Positions 52,848 to 61,243 of a stretch of 64,000 bases of DNA are shown in pieces. Each line of letters starts with the position of its first letter. Positions within the stretch are counted from its first letter, which is position 1. The notes below the pieces were generated by a model. That model did not search any database. It worked only from the letters and a program-made list of their open reading frames with translations, and had not been told where the DNA came from. The stretch covers positions 4,526,001 through 4,590,000 of the forward strand of contig NZ_CP107939.1 of the NCBI RefSeq assembly GCF_036046055.1, read 5' to 3'. Source of the stretch: Nocardia sp. NBC_00403. Lineage in GTDB: Bacteria; Actinomycetota; Actinomycetes; Mycobacteriales; Mycobacteriaceae. Position numbers and translations under genes: made by a program.

Positions 52848-54080
52848 ATGGACTTCGCAGCATCGCCGCGCGCGGCCGAGTATCACGGCAAGGTTGCCGA
52901 CTTCATCGCCCAGGAGATCGAGCCGGTCGAAGAGCAGTATCTGCGGACGTTGCGGGAGTTGGACAACCCGTGGGTGGTCCTTCCTGTTATCGAGGAGCTG
53001 AAGACCAAGGCGCGTGAACAGGGTCTCTGGAACTTTTTCCTGCCCAAGGCGTACTCCGAGGCGACCGGACAGGGCGCGGGGCTCAGCAATGTGGAGTACG
53101 CGCCGCTGGCCGAGTTGATGGGACGCCATCTCATCGCCCCGGAAGTGTTCAACTGCAATGCGCCCGACACCGGCAACGCCGAGGTGCTGGTGCACTACGG
53201 TAGCGAGGCTCAGCAGCGTGAGTGGCTGGATCCGCTGCTGGCGGGGGAGATCCGGTCCGCGTTCTGTATGACCGAGCCGGAGGTAGCCTCCTCCGACGCC
53301 ACCAACATGGCTGCCACCGTGGTCCCGGACGGCGGCGACATCATCATCAACGGCCATAAATGGTTCTCCACCGGCATCGGCCATCCGAACTGCAAGTTCG
53401 TGATCTTCATGGGCCTGACCGACCCCGAGGCGCACCGGCATGCCAGGCACTCCATGGTGATCGTGCCGGTCGGCACACCGGGCATGAAAATCGAGCGGAT
53501 GCTCGAGGTGTTCGGCTACCACGACGAGCCCTACGGGCACGGCGAGGTCAGTTTCGATAATGTGCGCGTGCCGCGTGAGAACGTGATCGCCGGTCTCGGA
53601 AAGGGTTTCGAGATCGCGCAGGGCCGCCTCGGCCCCGGGCGCATCCACCACTGCATGCGTACCATCGGGCTCGCCGAACGCGCACTGGAGATCGGCATCC
53701 GGCGCGCTATGGAGCGCACTGCGTTCGGCAAGCCCCTGGTCAACCTCGGCGGAAATCGGGAACGGATAGCCCACGCGCGGATCGCGATCAATCAGGCGCG
53801 ACTGCAGGTCCTGCACACCGCCTGGCTGCTGGACACCGAGGGCGCTTTCGGTGCGCTTTCGGAGCTTTCGCAGATCAAGGCGTCGGTGCCGAGCATGGCC
53901 TACGAGGTGATCGACATGGCGATCCAATTGCACGGTGCCGGCGGCCTGACCAACGACTTCCCACTGGCCGGAGCACTCGCGGGCGCACGGTCGCTGCGGC
54001 TGGCGGATGGGCCGGACGAGGTGCACCTCGGCGTCGTCTCGCGGATCGAGCTCGCGAAGTACAAGACGCTCGACCGATGA
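52848..54080 (+). CDS. Acyl-CoA dehydrogenase (kinase-linked type)
   Basis: A 410-aa FAD enzyme. FAD-binding motifs are SAFCMTEPEVASSDATNMAATVVPDGGDIIINGHKWFSTG, and the C-terminus AIQLHGAGGLTNDFPLAGALAGARSLRLADGPDEVH holds the adenine-contact region. A central sequence GPGRIHHCMRTIGLAERALEIGIRRAMERTAFGKPLVNLG is typical of the ACAD10/11 and LvaC subgroup. The stop overlaps the start of a phosphotransferase gene (ATGA), the usual partner in this subgroup. Confidence 0.92.
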   Translation: MDFAASPRAAEYHGKVADFIAQEIEPVEEQYLRTLRELDNPWVVLPVIEELKTKAREQGLWNFFLPKAYSEATGQGAGLSNVEYAPLAELMGRHLIAPEVFNCNAPDTGNAEVLVHYGSEAQQREWLDPLLAGEIRSAFCMTEPEVASSDATNMAATVVPDGGDIIINGHKWFSTGIGHPNCKFVIFMGLTDPEAHRHARHSMVIVPVGTPGMKIERMLEVFGYHDEPYGHGEVSFDNVRVPRENVIAGLGKGFEIAQGRLGPGRIHHCMRTIGLAERALEIGIRRAMERTAFGKPLVNLGGNRERIAHARIAINQARLQVLHTAWLLDTEGAFGALSELSQIKASVPSMAYEVIDMAIQLHGAGGLTNDFPLAGALAGARSLRLADGPDEVHLGVVSRIELAKYKTLDR

Positions 54081-55132
54081 AAGAGGAGCTCATCGACACC
54101 GCGGGCGCGGTCCGCGACGAGGACGCCTTCGATGTCGCGGCCGTGCACGACTGGCTCTCGACGCAAGTGAATGGGTTGGTCGGAACTCCGATCGTGCGCC
54201 AATTCCCCGGTGGCGCATCGAATTTGACCTACCAACTGTCCTACCCGGACCGGGAGCTGATCCTGCGCAGGCCGCCGGGTGGGCATCGCGCGGCATCGGC
54301 GCACGATATGCACCGCGAGTTCCGCGTGCAGAGCGGTCTGAAGCCGGTATTCCCGTATGTACCGACGATGGTGGCGTTCTGTGCCGACGAGTCGGTGATC
54401 GGCTCGGACTTCTATGTGATGGAAAAGCTCGAGGGCCTCATCCTGCGCCGCGACATCCCCGCCGAACTCGAACTCGGCCCCGCTGGGTTGCGCGGCTTGT
54501 GTATCGACATGATCGACAAACTGATCGAGCTGCACCAGGTGGACATCGAGGCGGTCGGGCTGACCGACCTCGGTAAGGGCTCCGGGTATGTGAGCAGGCA
54601 GATCGAGGGCTGGTCGGATCGTTACCGCAAGGCGCGCACCGAGAACGTGCCCGACTTCGAAGAGGTCATGGCTTGGTTGTCGGCCAATCAGCCCGACGAT
54701 GTAGGAACCTGCCTGATCCACAACGACTATCGGTTCGACAACATCGTCTTCGATGACGATCTGGATGTGCTCGGCATCCTGGATTGGGAAATGGCCACCC
54801 TCGGCGACCCGCTGATGGAGCTGGGCGCCACGCTGACCTACTGGGTGCAAGCCGATGACGACGACTTCATCCAGCAACTCCGACGCCAGCCGACCCATGT
54901 GCCCGGCATGCTGACCCGAGCCGAGATCATCGACTACTACTCGCGCACAACCGGTCTGCCGGTGGACAATTGGACCTTCTACGAGGTGTACGGCATCTTC
55001 CGGCTTGCGGGCATCATCCAACAGCTGTACCGGCGCTTCCACGACGGCGGCACCCACAACCCGGTGTTCAAGGACTACTGGATGTTCGTCAGTTACTTGG
55101 AGTGGCGCTGCAAAGAGGCCATGGGTGCATGA
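54077..55132 (+). CDS. Phosphotransferase (APH fold) partner of acyl-CoA dehydrogenase
   Basis: A 351-aa aminoglycoside-phosphotransferase-fold kinase. The N-lobe has QFPGGASNLTYQLSYPDRELILRRPPGGH; the catalytic loop is CLIHNDYRFDNIVFDDD near residue 213, and the metal motif is VLGILDWEMATLGDPLMELG near 231. This is the LvaA/FadE36 and ACAD10/11 kinase-domain type, which phosphorylates hydroxyacyl-CoAs so that the partner dehydrogenase can remove the group. ATG overlaps the dehydrogenase stop. The 3' end overlaps the convergent MFS gene by 40 bp. Confidence 0.92.
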   Translation: MKEELIDTAGAVRDEDAFDVAAVHDWLSTQVNGLVGTPIVRQFPGGASNLTYQLSYPDRELILRRPPGGHRAASAHDMHREFRVQSGLKPVFPYVPTMVAFCADESVIGSDFYVMEKLEGLILRRDIPAELELGPAGLRGLCIDMIDKLIELHQVDIEAVGLTDLGKGSGYVSRQIEGWSDRYRKARTENVPDFEEVMAWLSANQPDDVGTCLIHNDYRFDNIVFDDDLDVLGILDWEMATLGDPLMELGATLTYWVQADDDDFIQQLRRQPTHVPGMLTRAEIIDYYSRTTGLPVDNWTFYEVYGIFRLAGIIQQLYRRFHDGGTHNPVFKDYWMFVSYLEWRCKEAMGA

Positions 55133-56298
55133 GTTCGAGGCGCACCCACCGTGGGCTCGGCCTGCAGGATTCCGGCCGAGGCGGCGGCAATCAGGCAGAA
55201 CGCCACCGGTAGGAAGAAAGCAAGTCCGAGCGGCACGAAGTGCGTCAGAGGACCGATGACGGCGGGCCCTGCCAGCACACCGAGGTAGCCGAGGCCGGCT
55301 ACCCGGGCGACATTGGAGCCGGCAGCATCTCGGTCGGCATGGCCTGCCGCGCTGAAGAGTTGGGGAATGCAGCCGGACAGTCCGGCGCCGAACACTGTCC
55401 ATCCGGCCAAGGTCAGCGCAATCCACGGCGACAGTGCCACTGCGGCGAGGCCGAGCGCGGCCACGGATGCGCCGGCCCGCAGGACGGCCGTCGGCCCGAA
55501 GCGCGCGGCGACTCGGTCGGCGAGCATCCTGCCGACGGTCATGGCGGTCGCGAACGCGCCGTAGGCGAGGGCGGCGGTGGCGGTGGGTGCCGCCAGGGCA
55601 TCTCGGGCATGCAGCGCGCTCCAGTCGTTGGCCACGCCTTCGCAAAGCATGAGCATGAGGGCGAGTGCAGCGAGCAGCCAGATGCGCCGAGGCGTGCTGC
55701 GCGGCATGTCCGATGCGAAAGCCTCAGGGGTGTGCCGGATTTCGGGTCGCAATAGCGCGGGAGCGGCTAGCGCGGCGACGATGACGCCGACCAGTGCCGC
55801 CGTCGCGAGGGTTGCCGCCGGGTGCCGATCCCAGCTGAGTGCGCGCGCGCCGATCAGCGCGGCGATGACGCCACCGAGTGAGTAGGTGGCATGGAATGCG
55901 GACATGACCGGACGTTGATAGCCGTGCTCGACCTGGACGGCGTGGGCGTTCATGGCGACATCGAGACAGCCGTTGCCGAACCCGAGTGCCAGCAGCGCCG
56001 CTCCCAAGATCCAGACATTCGTGGCCGACCCCGGCAGGACCAGGGTTGCACTGCACAGTGCCGCGCTGACCGGAACAACGACGCGGGCGCCGAAGCGGTC
56101 GGAGAGTGGGCCCGCGACCTGCATGCCGACGAAGGCGCCCGCGCCGAGCAGCAGTAGCAGCCAGCCGAGGACGGCATGCGTGATGCCGACTCGGTGCTCG
56201 ATGGCGGGGATGTGGACGACCCACATGCCGATGATGAACCCGTTCAACGCGAAGTACGCGAAGGTGGCCATCCGCCCGGCCTGTAGCGATCTGTGCAT
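55093..56298 (-). CDS. MFS transporter linked to a DeoR regulator
   Basis: A 401-aa carrier with about 12 helices (MHRSLQAGRMATFAYFALNGFIIGMWVVHIPAIEHRVGITHAVLGWLLLLLGAGAFVGMQVAGPLSDRFGARVVV). Motif A-like GPLSDRFGARVVV is near residue 68. It resembles the YbjJ/FucP-like sugar carrier group, which often pairs with DeoR regulators. The ATG at 56298 is chosen because three earlier in-frame ATGs (56310, 56319, 56364) lie in or before the operator repeats. The last 13 codons overlap the kinase gene end on the opposite strand. Confidence 0.83.
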   Translation of the reverse strand: MHRSLQAGRMATFAYFALNGFIIGMWVVHIPAIEHRVGITHAVLGWLLLLLGAGAFVGMQVAGPLSDRFGARVVVPVSAALCSATLVLPGSATNVWILGAALLALGFGNGCLDVAMNAHAVQVEHGYQRPVMSAFHATYSLGGVIAALIGARALSWDRHPAATLATAALVGVIVAALAAPALLRPEIRHTPEAFASDMPRSTPRRIWLLAALALMLMLCEGVANDWSALHARDALAAPTATAALAYGAFATAMTVGRMLADRVAARFGPTAVLRAGASVAALGLAAVALSPWIALTLAGWTVFGAGLSGCIPQLFSAAGHADRDAAGSNVARVAGLGYLGVLAGPAVIGPLTHFVPLGLAFFLPVAFCLIAAASAGILQAEPTVGAPRTHAPMASLQRHSK

Positions 56299-56301
56299 GC
56301 A

Positions 56302-56360
56302 TTCGAACATATCGCACATAATCTGTGTTCGTAATATTGACTTTCGAACATGAATTCTGT
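56302..56360. promoter_or_regulatory. DeoR operator-like repeats
   Basis: TTCGAACAT occurs at 56302-56310 and 56343-56351. The second copy is followed by an inverted half, so that GAACA-TGAATTC-TGTTC forms an inverted repeat (56346-56362). Both lie between the divergent MFS and DeoR starts. Confidence 0.55.
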
Positions 56361-56366
56361 TCAATC

Positions 56367-57131
56367 GTGAGTGTGTCCAGCACTGATCGACTGCAACGGA
56401 TCGCCGACGCCGTGCGCCGAGCGGGCCGGCTCGGGGTGGTGGAGTTGGCCGAACTTACCGGCGCGTCCGAAATGACCATCCGGCGTGACCTGGAGACTTT
56501 GGCAGGACAAGGTGTCCTGGAGCGATATCGCGGCGGGGCCCGAAGTCTATTGCTGCGCGGTGACGAGCCGCCTTTCGCGTTGCGCGCACACGAGGGCCTG
56601 GCGATAAAGCAGCGCATTGCCGCCGAAGTCGCCGAGCTGATCGCCGACGGTGAATCCGTCGTGATCGACAGCGGCACCACATGTCTCGAGGTGGCCCGGG
56701 TGCTCGACCACCGGCGGCTGACGGTACTGCCGCTGTCTCTGCATGCGGTGAATGCACTGACTGCGGCACCGATGTTGACCCTGCTGGTGCCCGGAGGCAA
56801 GCCGCGGCCGGGAGAACTGGCGATGACCGGCCCGCTGGCTCTCGCGTCGTTGGCGGCGTTGCGTTTCGACACCGCCGTTCTCGGCTGCTGCGGCCTGACC
56901 GCCGCCGACGGCCTGACCGCCTACGACCTCGACGATGCGGCCGTCAAGCGCGCCGCCATCGCTTCGTCGCGGCGCGTCATTGCCGTTGCCGAATCCACCA
57001 AACTCTCCCGAACCGCCCTCGCTTTCGTCGCCCCGGCCTCCGCCCTGCACGCCGTGGTCACCGATGAGTCGGCGGACGCCGCCGAGACCGCAGCGCTGAC
57101 CGACGCGGGCGTCATTGTCCGAAGGGTGTGA
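56367..57131 (+). CDS. DeoR-family regulator
   Basis: A 254-aa sugar-phosphate-responsive repressor. The helix-turn-helix RLQRIADAVRRAGRLGVVELAELTGASEMTIRRDLETLAGQGVLERYRGGA is at residues 7-57, and the effector domain has IDSGTTCLEVARVL near 102 and TAVLGCCGLTAADGLTAYDLDDAAVKRAAIASSRRVIAVAESTKL. The GTG at 56367 is used because the DeoR domain starts there. It is divergent from the MFS gene and probably controls it. Confidence 0.9.
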   Translation: MSVSSTDRLQRIADAVRRAGRLGVVELAELTGASEMTIRRDLETLAGQGVLERYRGGARSLLLRGDEPPFALRAHEGLAIKQRIAAEVAELIADGESVVIDSGTTCLEVARVLDHRRLTVLPLSLHAVNALTAAPMLTLLVPGGKPRPGELAMTGPLALASLAALRFDTAVLGCCGLTAADGLTAYDLDDAAVKRAAIASSRRVIAVAESTKLSRTALAFVAPASALHAVVTDESADAAETAALTDAGVIVRRV

Positions 57132-57370
57132 GCGTCGCACCGTGTAATGCGGTACTACTCGCTGCTTGTCCACCCGCCCGACCTGAAACCGGGTGTGCCT
57201 GGACGGAGCGACTCCCGGCATGGTGTTGTGTCGGCCTTCGTTCGGCCTGCCCGAACCGCGGGTGGACGCTGCTCGGGCGGTTGCGATCAGGCGGCTGTCT
57301 CGCCTCCATACGGTCTGATGTGGGCGTTGAACAGACCCTGTCGAGGCTGCGTCCCACTAGGGTGAACGGC

Positions 57371-58387
57371 ATGGTCGAATCGACGAGAATCGTGCTTGCG
57401 TCCCGTCCGGTGGGTGCACCGACCCCGGCGAACTTTCGTACCGAGACGGCGGAACTGCCCGCCCCGCGCGAGGGCGAGGTGCTGTTGCGGACGCTGTACT
57501 TGTCGCTTGATCCGTACATGCGTGGGCGGATGAGTGCGGCGAAGTCCTATGCGCCGCCGGTCGAGGTGGGCGGGGTGATGGTTGGCGGCACGGTCGCCGA
57601 GGTCATCGAGTCGCGCGATCCCGCGCTCGCGAAAGGTGATGTGGTGCTGGCCTATTCGGGCTGGGAGTCCCATGATGTCGCGCCGGCGGGCAGCGTACGC
57701 AAGCTGGATCCGGACGCAGTGCCGGTCTCGACGGCGCTCGGTGTGCTGGGGATGCCGGGATTCACGGCGTATTCGGGGTTGTTGAAGATCGGTCAGCCGA
57801 GGCCGGGGGAGACCGTGGTGGTCGCCGCCGCGAGCGGGCCGGTCGGGTCGGCGGTCGGTCAGATCGCCCGGATCAAGGGCGCGCGGGTGGTGGGGATAGC
57901 CGGTGGGCCGCAGAAGTGTGCGTACGTGCGCGACGAGCTCGGCTTCGATGCCGCCATCGACCACCGAGCGCCGGACTTCGTGGAGCAACTACAGGCGGCC
58001 GTGCCGGACGGCATCGATGTCTACTTCGAAAATGTCGGGGGTGCAGTGGCCGATGCGGTCTTTCCCCTGCTGAATACCTATGCGCGCGTACCGGTCTGCG
58101 GTCTCATCGCCAACTACAACGCGTCCGGCGTGCCGGAAGGGCCGGATCGACTGCCAGGCTTCTACGGCCGAATTCTGACCAAGAGCCTCACCGTTCGCGG
58201 GTTCATCCAGAGCGAGTTCGTGAAGGAGATGTTCAAAGATTTTCTTCGCGACATGTCCGGCTGGATCGCCGACGGTCGGGTCCGCTATCGCGAGGACCTG
58301 GTCGACGGCCTCGAGCATGCTCCTGAAGCGTTCATCGGCATGCTCGAGGGCCGCAACTTCGGCAAGGTCGTGGTGCGAGTCGGGTAG
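57371..58387 (+). CDS. NADP-dependent oxidoreductase, MDR leukotriene B4 dehydrogenase-like (CurA type)
   Basis: A 338-aa enone/curcumin reductase-type enzyme of the medium-chain family. Features are LYLSLDPYMRGRMSAAKSYAPPVEVGGVMVGGTVAEVIES, GMPGFTAYSGLLKIGQPRPGETVVVAAASGPVGSAVGQIARIKGARVVGIAGG, and DVYFENVGGAVADAVFPLLNTYARVPVCGLIANYN. It reduces alpha,beta-unsaturated carbonyls with NADPH. ATG at 57371 is chosen (GTG at 57362 is possible). The 239-bp gap before it (57132-57370) holds no gene I can support. Confidence 0.92.
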   Translation: MVESTRIVLASRPVGAPTPANFRTETAELPAPREGEVLLRTLYLSLDPYMRGRMSAAKSYAPPVEVGGVMVGGTVAEVIESRDPALAKGDVVLAYSGWESHDVAPAGSVRKLDPDAVPVSTALGVLGMPGFTAYSGLLKIGQPRPGETVVVAAASGPVGSAVGQIARIKGARVVGIAGGPQKCAYVRDELGFDAAIDHRAPDFVEQLQAAVPDGIDVYFENVGGAVADAVFPLLNTYARVPVCGLIANYNASGVPEGPDRLPGFYGRILTKSLTVRGFIQSEFVKEMFKDFLRDMSGWIADGRVRYREDLVDGLEHAPEAFIGMLEGRNFGKVVVRVG

Positions 58388-58390
58388 CGG

Positions 58391-59377
58391 CTACACCGGC
58401 GCGGGCGACAGTGCGATCTTCGCGCTCCGTCCAGGGGTTTCGCTGGCCGCCGCCGCATCGGCCGCGGCTTCCAACGGATACACGGCCTCGACGTCCAGGC
58501 GCAAAGCGCCGCCTGCCGCCATCCCGACCAATTCGCCGATCAGTCGGCGCATATCGTCCACGCTGGTGTTCTCGGCCCGCTTGGAACCCCAAAAGCCTTT
58601 GACCACAGCCTGTTTGAAGATCATCGCGCCCGGATTGATGATCAGCGGCTGTCCGGACAGCGCACCGAAGGAGATCAGCTCACCGTTCGGCGCGAGCAGC
58701 GACAACAGTGCATCGGCCGCGCGGCCGCCGACCTGGTCCACCGCGCGGACAATCGGTGCGCCCGACGTGGATTCGGCGGCACGCTCGGCCCAATCATCGG
58801 TTTCGGTGTCGACTATCGGATCGAAACCCAACCCCTGCAACGCCTGCACCGACGCGGGCCCGCGCACCAGATTCAGCACGTGGATGCCCCGTTGCCGCGC
58901 AAGCACATTCATCAGACGGCCGACCGCGCCGTTGGCGGCATTGACAGCAATCCAATCGCCGGGCGATACCTGCAGATCTTCCAGCAGCATCAACGCGCTG
59001 AGCGGCATCGCCAGCAGCTGTGCGGCGGTTTCGTCGGAGACGGTATCGGGCAGCGGGACCACCTGTGTGGCCCTGGCGACGAAGAACTCGGCCCATGCCG
59101 CGTGAATGCCGGAAACGCTGACGCGCTGACCGATTTCGAGACCGGTCACGCCTGGTCCGAGGGCGTCGATCCGGCCAACGGCTTCGGTGCCCGGTATCGC
59201 GGGCAGCGTCGGCTTGTAGCCGTACACCCCACGCACGATAGCAAGATCGTGATTATGAATCGGCGCGAGGATCAGCTCGAGCCGCACTTCGCCGGCGCCG
59301 GGTTCCGGCGTCGGCCGTTGTGCGGCGGTCAGTACATCTTTCGGTTCGCCGAACTGCTCGATGACTACGGCGCGCAT
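58391..59377 (-). CDS. MDR-family zinc-independent alcohol dehydrogenase / quinone reductase
   Basis: A 328-aa oxidoreductase. The N-terminus reads MRAVVIEQFGEPKDVLTAAQRPTPEPGAGEVRLELILAPIHNHDLAIVRGVYG and the Rossmann motif is WIAVNAANGAVGRLMNVLARQRGIHVLNLVRG near residue 150. Such enzymes act on quinones, ketones or acrylyl compounds. ATG at 59377 lies two bases after the Ohr stop, so it is third in the OhrR-Ohr operon, suggesting a role in peroxide or aldehyde defence (inference). Convergent with the CurA-like gene three bases away. Confidence 0.88.
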   Translation of the reverse strand: MRAVVIEQFGEPKDVLTAAQRPTPEPGAGEVRLELILAPIHNHDLAIVRGVYGYKPTLPAIPGTEAVGRIDALGPGVTGLEIGQRVSVSGIHAAWAEFFVARATQVVPLPDTVSDETAAQLLAMPLSALMLLEDLQVSPGDWIAVNAANGAVGRLMNVLARQRGIHVLNLVRGPASVQALQGLGFDPIVDTETDDWAERAAESTSGAPIVRAVDQVGGRAADALLSLLAPNGELISFGALSGQPLIINPGAMIFKQAVVKGFWGSKRAENTSVDDMRRLIGELVGMAAGGALRLDVEAVYPLEAAADAAAASETPGRSAKIALSPAPV

Positions 59378-59379
59378 GA

Positions 59380-59802
59380 TCAGTCCTCCGCGACGACGAC
59401 GGCAACGGCGATATTGCCCCGGGTCGCGTTGGAGTACGGGCACACCTGGTGGGCCTTGTCGGCCAGCGCCTGCGCCGCGTCGGTGGTCAGGTGTGGCAGC
59501 GAGATCTCGAGGGTGACCGCGAGCTCGAAGCCGCCCGCCTCGTTCGGGCCGATGCTTACCTTCGCGCCGACCGCGGAGTCGTCGACGTTCGCGTTGGTCT
59601 GCTTGGCAACAAGGCGCAGTGCCGAGTGGAAGCAGGCCGCATAGCCCGCCGCGAACAGCTGTTCGGGATTGGTGCCCTCGCCGTTGCCGCCCATTTCCTT
59701 GGGGATCGACAGATTCACATCGATCTTGCCGTCGGTGCTGCGGGCGTGCCCGTCGCGCCCGTCGCCGGTGGCGAGTGCCTCAGCGGTGTAGAGGGTCTTC
59801 AT
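59380..59802 (-). CDS. ohr: Organic hydroperoxide resistance protein Ohr
   Basis: A 140-aa peroxidase of the OsmC/Ohr family that reduces organic peroxides. Both reactive cysteines are seen: FAAGYAACFHSAL near residue 57 and AHQVCPYSNATRGN near 121. The start ATG at 59802 is 31 bp after the OhrR stop. The classical OhrR-Ohr pair is complete here. Confidence 0.95.
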   Translation of the reverse strand: MKTLYTAEALATGDGRDGHARSTDGKIDVNLSIPKEMGGNGEGTNPEQLFAAGYAACFHSALRLVAKQTNANVDDSAVGAKVSIGPNEAGGFELAVTLEISLPHLTTDAAQALADKAHQVCPYSNATRGNIAVAVVVAED

Positions 59803-59833
59803 ACCTGTTCTCCTTCGATCGGAATGGGACAGC

Positions 59834-60274
59834 TCAGAGATGCGAAAGCAGCGAATCGGTCATGCGCCGCAGGATTTCGCGCAGTGTCGCGAGTTCGTCC
59901 ATGGACAGGCCCGCGGCCTCGGCCATGCCGGCCGGGATCGCGACGGCCTCGGCCCGCAACGCGCGGCCACGCGCGGTCAGCTGGACATCGACGCGACGTT
60001 CGTCGACGGCAGACCGCCGCCGTGCCACCACCCCTGCCGCCTCCAGCCGCTTGAGCAGCGGTGACAGGGTTCCGGAGTCGAGGGCGAGTGCATCGCAGAG
60101 ATCGCCGACGCTGCGGTCGTCGCGCTCCCACAGTGCCAGCATCACCAGGTACTGCGGGTAGGTCAGGCCCAGGCGTTCGAGCCGTGGGCGGTAGACCGCG
60201 GTCATCGCCCGTGACGCCGCGTACAGCGGAAAGCAGATCTGCTCGTCGAGGGTGAGGTGCTCGGTCATGTCCAT
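59834..60274 (-). CDS. ohrR: OhrR-type MarR-family peroxide sensor
   Basis: A 146-aa winged-helix repressor. The redox-sensing Cys is in LDEQICFPLYAASRAM near residue 15, as in OhrR proteins; the recognition region is SGTLSPLLKRLEAAGVVARRRSAVDERRV. It represses ohr until the Cys is oxidised by organic peroxide. ATG at 60274 is used; 60268 is also possible. A palindrome lies about 20 bp upstream. Confidence 0.93.
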   Translation of the reverse strand: MDMTEHLTLDEQICFPLYAASRAMTAVYRPRLERLGLTYPQYLVMLALWERDDRSVGDLCDALALDSGTLSPLLKRLEAAGVVARRRSAVDERRVDVQLTARGRALRAEAVAIPAGMAEAAGLSMDELATLREILRRMTDSLLSHL

Positions 60275-60294
60275 AACGGTAGTGGGCAATTAGG

Positions 60295-60304
60295 TTGTGC
60301 ACAA
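60295..60304. promoter_or_regulatory. OhrR operator-like palindrome
   Basis: TTGTGCACAA is a perfect 10-bp palindrome just upstream of the OhrR start, embedded in two ATTAGGT direct copies (60289-60295 and 60308-60314). It probably is the autoregulatory site of OhrR. Confidence 0.55.
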
Positions 60305-60412
60305 TCTATTAGGTGGTGCTTCGTGTCACAGTCACTACTCGTGGTCGGCAACTGCCGGGGGAGGCGGTCATCCCCTGCCGAACTCGTCGGCCCTCGACCC
60401 GAATCGAGGGTG

Positions 60413-60932
60413 TCAGCCGGTGACCTGTGCGATCCATTCGACGAGATCTGCTTCGACCTCGTCGCGGTTGAGCTCGTTGAGGATCTCGTGCCGGGCGTCG
60501 GGATAAATGCGGTAGGTGAGGTCGGTCAGCCCTGCGTCCCGATAGCGTTGCACCGCAAGGTCGCTCAGCTTCAGGCCGGCATTGAGTGCATCGCGATCAC
60601 CGACCATGATGTAGACCGGCAGGTCCGAGGGAATGTTTGTGGGCCAGGCGTTGCACCGCGTTGACGGCCAGGCTCGCCATATCGGTATCGTCGATGGCGA
60701 AACCGCACCACGGATCGGCGATATACGCGTCGACCTGGGTCTCGTCGCGGCTGATCCAGTCGGCGTCGGTGCGGATCGGCTGGAACTCGGCGTTGAACAT
60801 GCCGAGCAGATCGCCGCCCGCGGCCGCGATACCGGCAAACAAGCCGTCCACCGCGGTGGCTCCGGAAAGGGCTACGCCGTCGAGCAATTCGGCGTCGTCG
60901 AGCAGGTACTGCTGAGCGGCCATGGCGCCGAG
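60413..60932 (-). pseudogene. Truncated, frameshifted alpha/beta hydrolase
   Basis: The C-terminal two-thirds of a monoacylglycerol-lipase-like hydrolase are left. The first frame reads LGAMAAQQYLLDDAELLDGVALSGATAVDGLFAG (just after the nucleophile Ser), then near 60637 a one-base loss moves to the frame IPSDLPVYIMVGDRDALNAGLKLSDLAVQRYRDAGLTDLTYRIYPDARHEILNELN with the catalytic Asp and His. The N-terminal part and Ser are gone; homology stops near 60932. Confidence 0.78.
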
Positions 60933-60941
60933 CGGCGCGGA

Positions 60942-61241
60942 TTGGTCCGGGTCCGGCTCGGCCCGCTGCTCGCACTGCCACGTGAGGAGCGCACCAGGCT
61001 GCTCGAAACACTCGAACACTGGTATGCCGCAGGCGGTTCGGTCGCCGAAGCCGGCCGCCGACTGTATGTGCACGCCAATACCGTTCGATATCGGATCCGC
61101 CGTGTCGAGGAGCTGACCGGGCGATCGCTCGGCGACCCGCAGGCCGTGCTCGATCTCGGGGCCGCGGTACAGGCGCTCCCCGTGCTCGGCGGTTCCGCCG
61201 CGCCGCCGCCGGTCGGTTCCGCAGGTGTGTACGGCACGTGA
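60942..61241 (+). pseudogene. PucR/CdaR-family regulator C-terminal remnant
   Basis: The stretch LVRVRLGPLLALPREERTRLLETLEHWYAAGGSVAEAGRRLYVHANTVRYRIRRVEELTGRSLGDPQAVLDLGAAVQAL is the C-terminal helix-turn-helix of PucR/CdaR regulators. Everything N-terminal is missing; the frame upstream is shadow of the hydrolase remnant. It abuts the broken hydrolase within about ten bases, so a deletion joined the two. Confidence 0.75.
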
Positions 61242-61243
61242 TG

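Noticed and set aside
57132..57370. N-terminal extension of the CurA-like reductase from 57128
   Set aside because: The stretch has no family homology, and the enzyme's usual N-terminus begins at the ATG at 57371.
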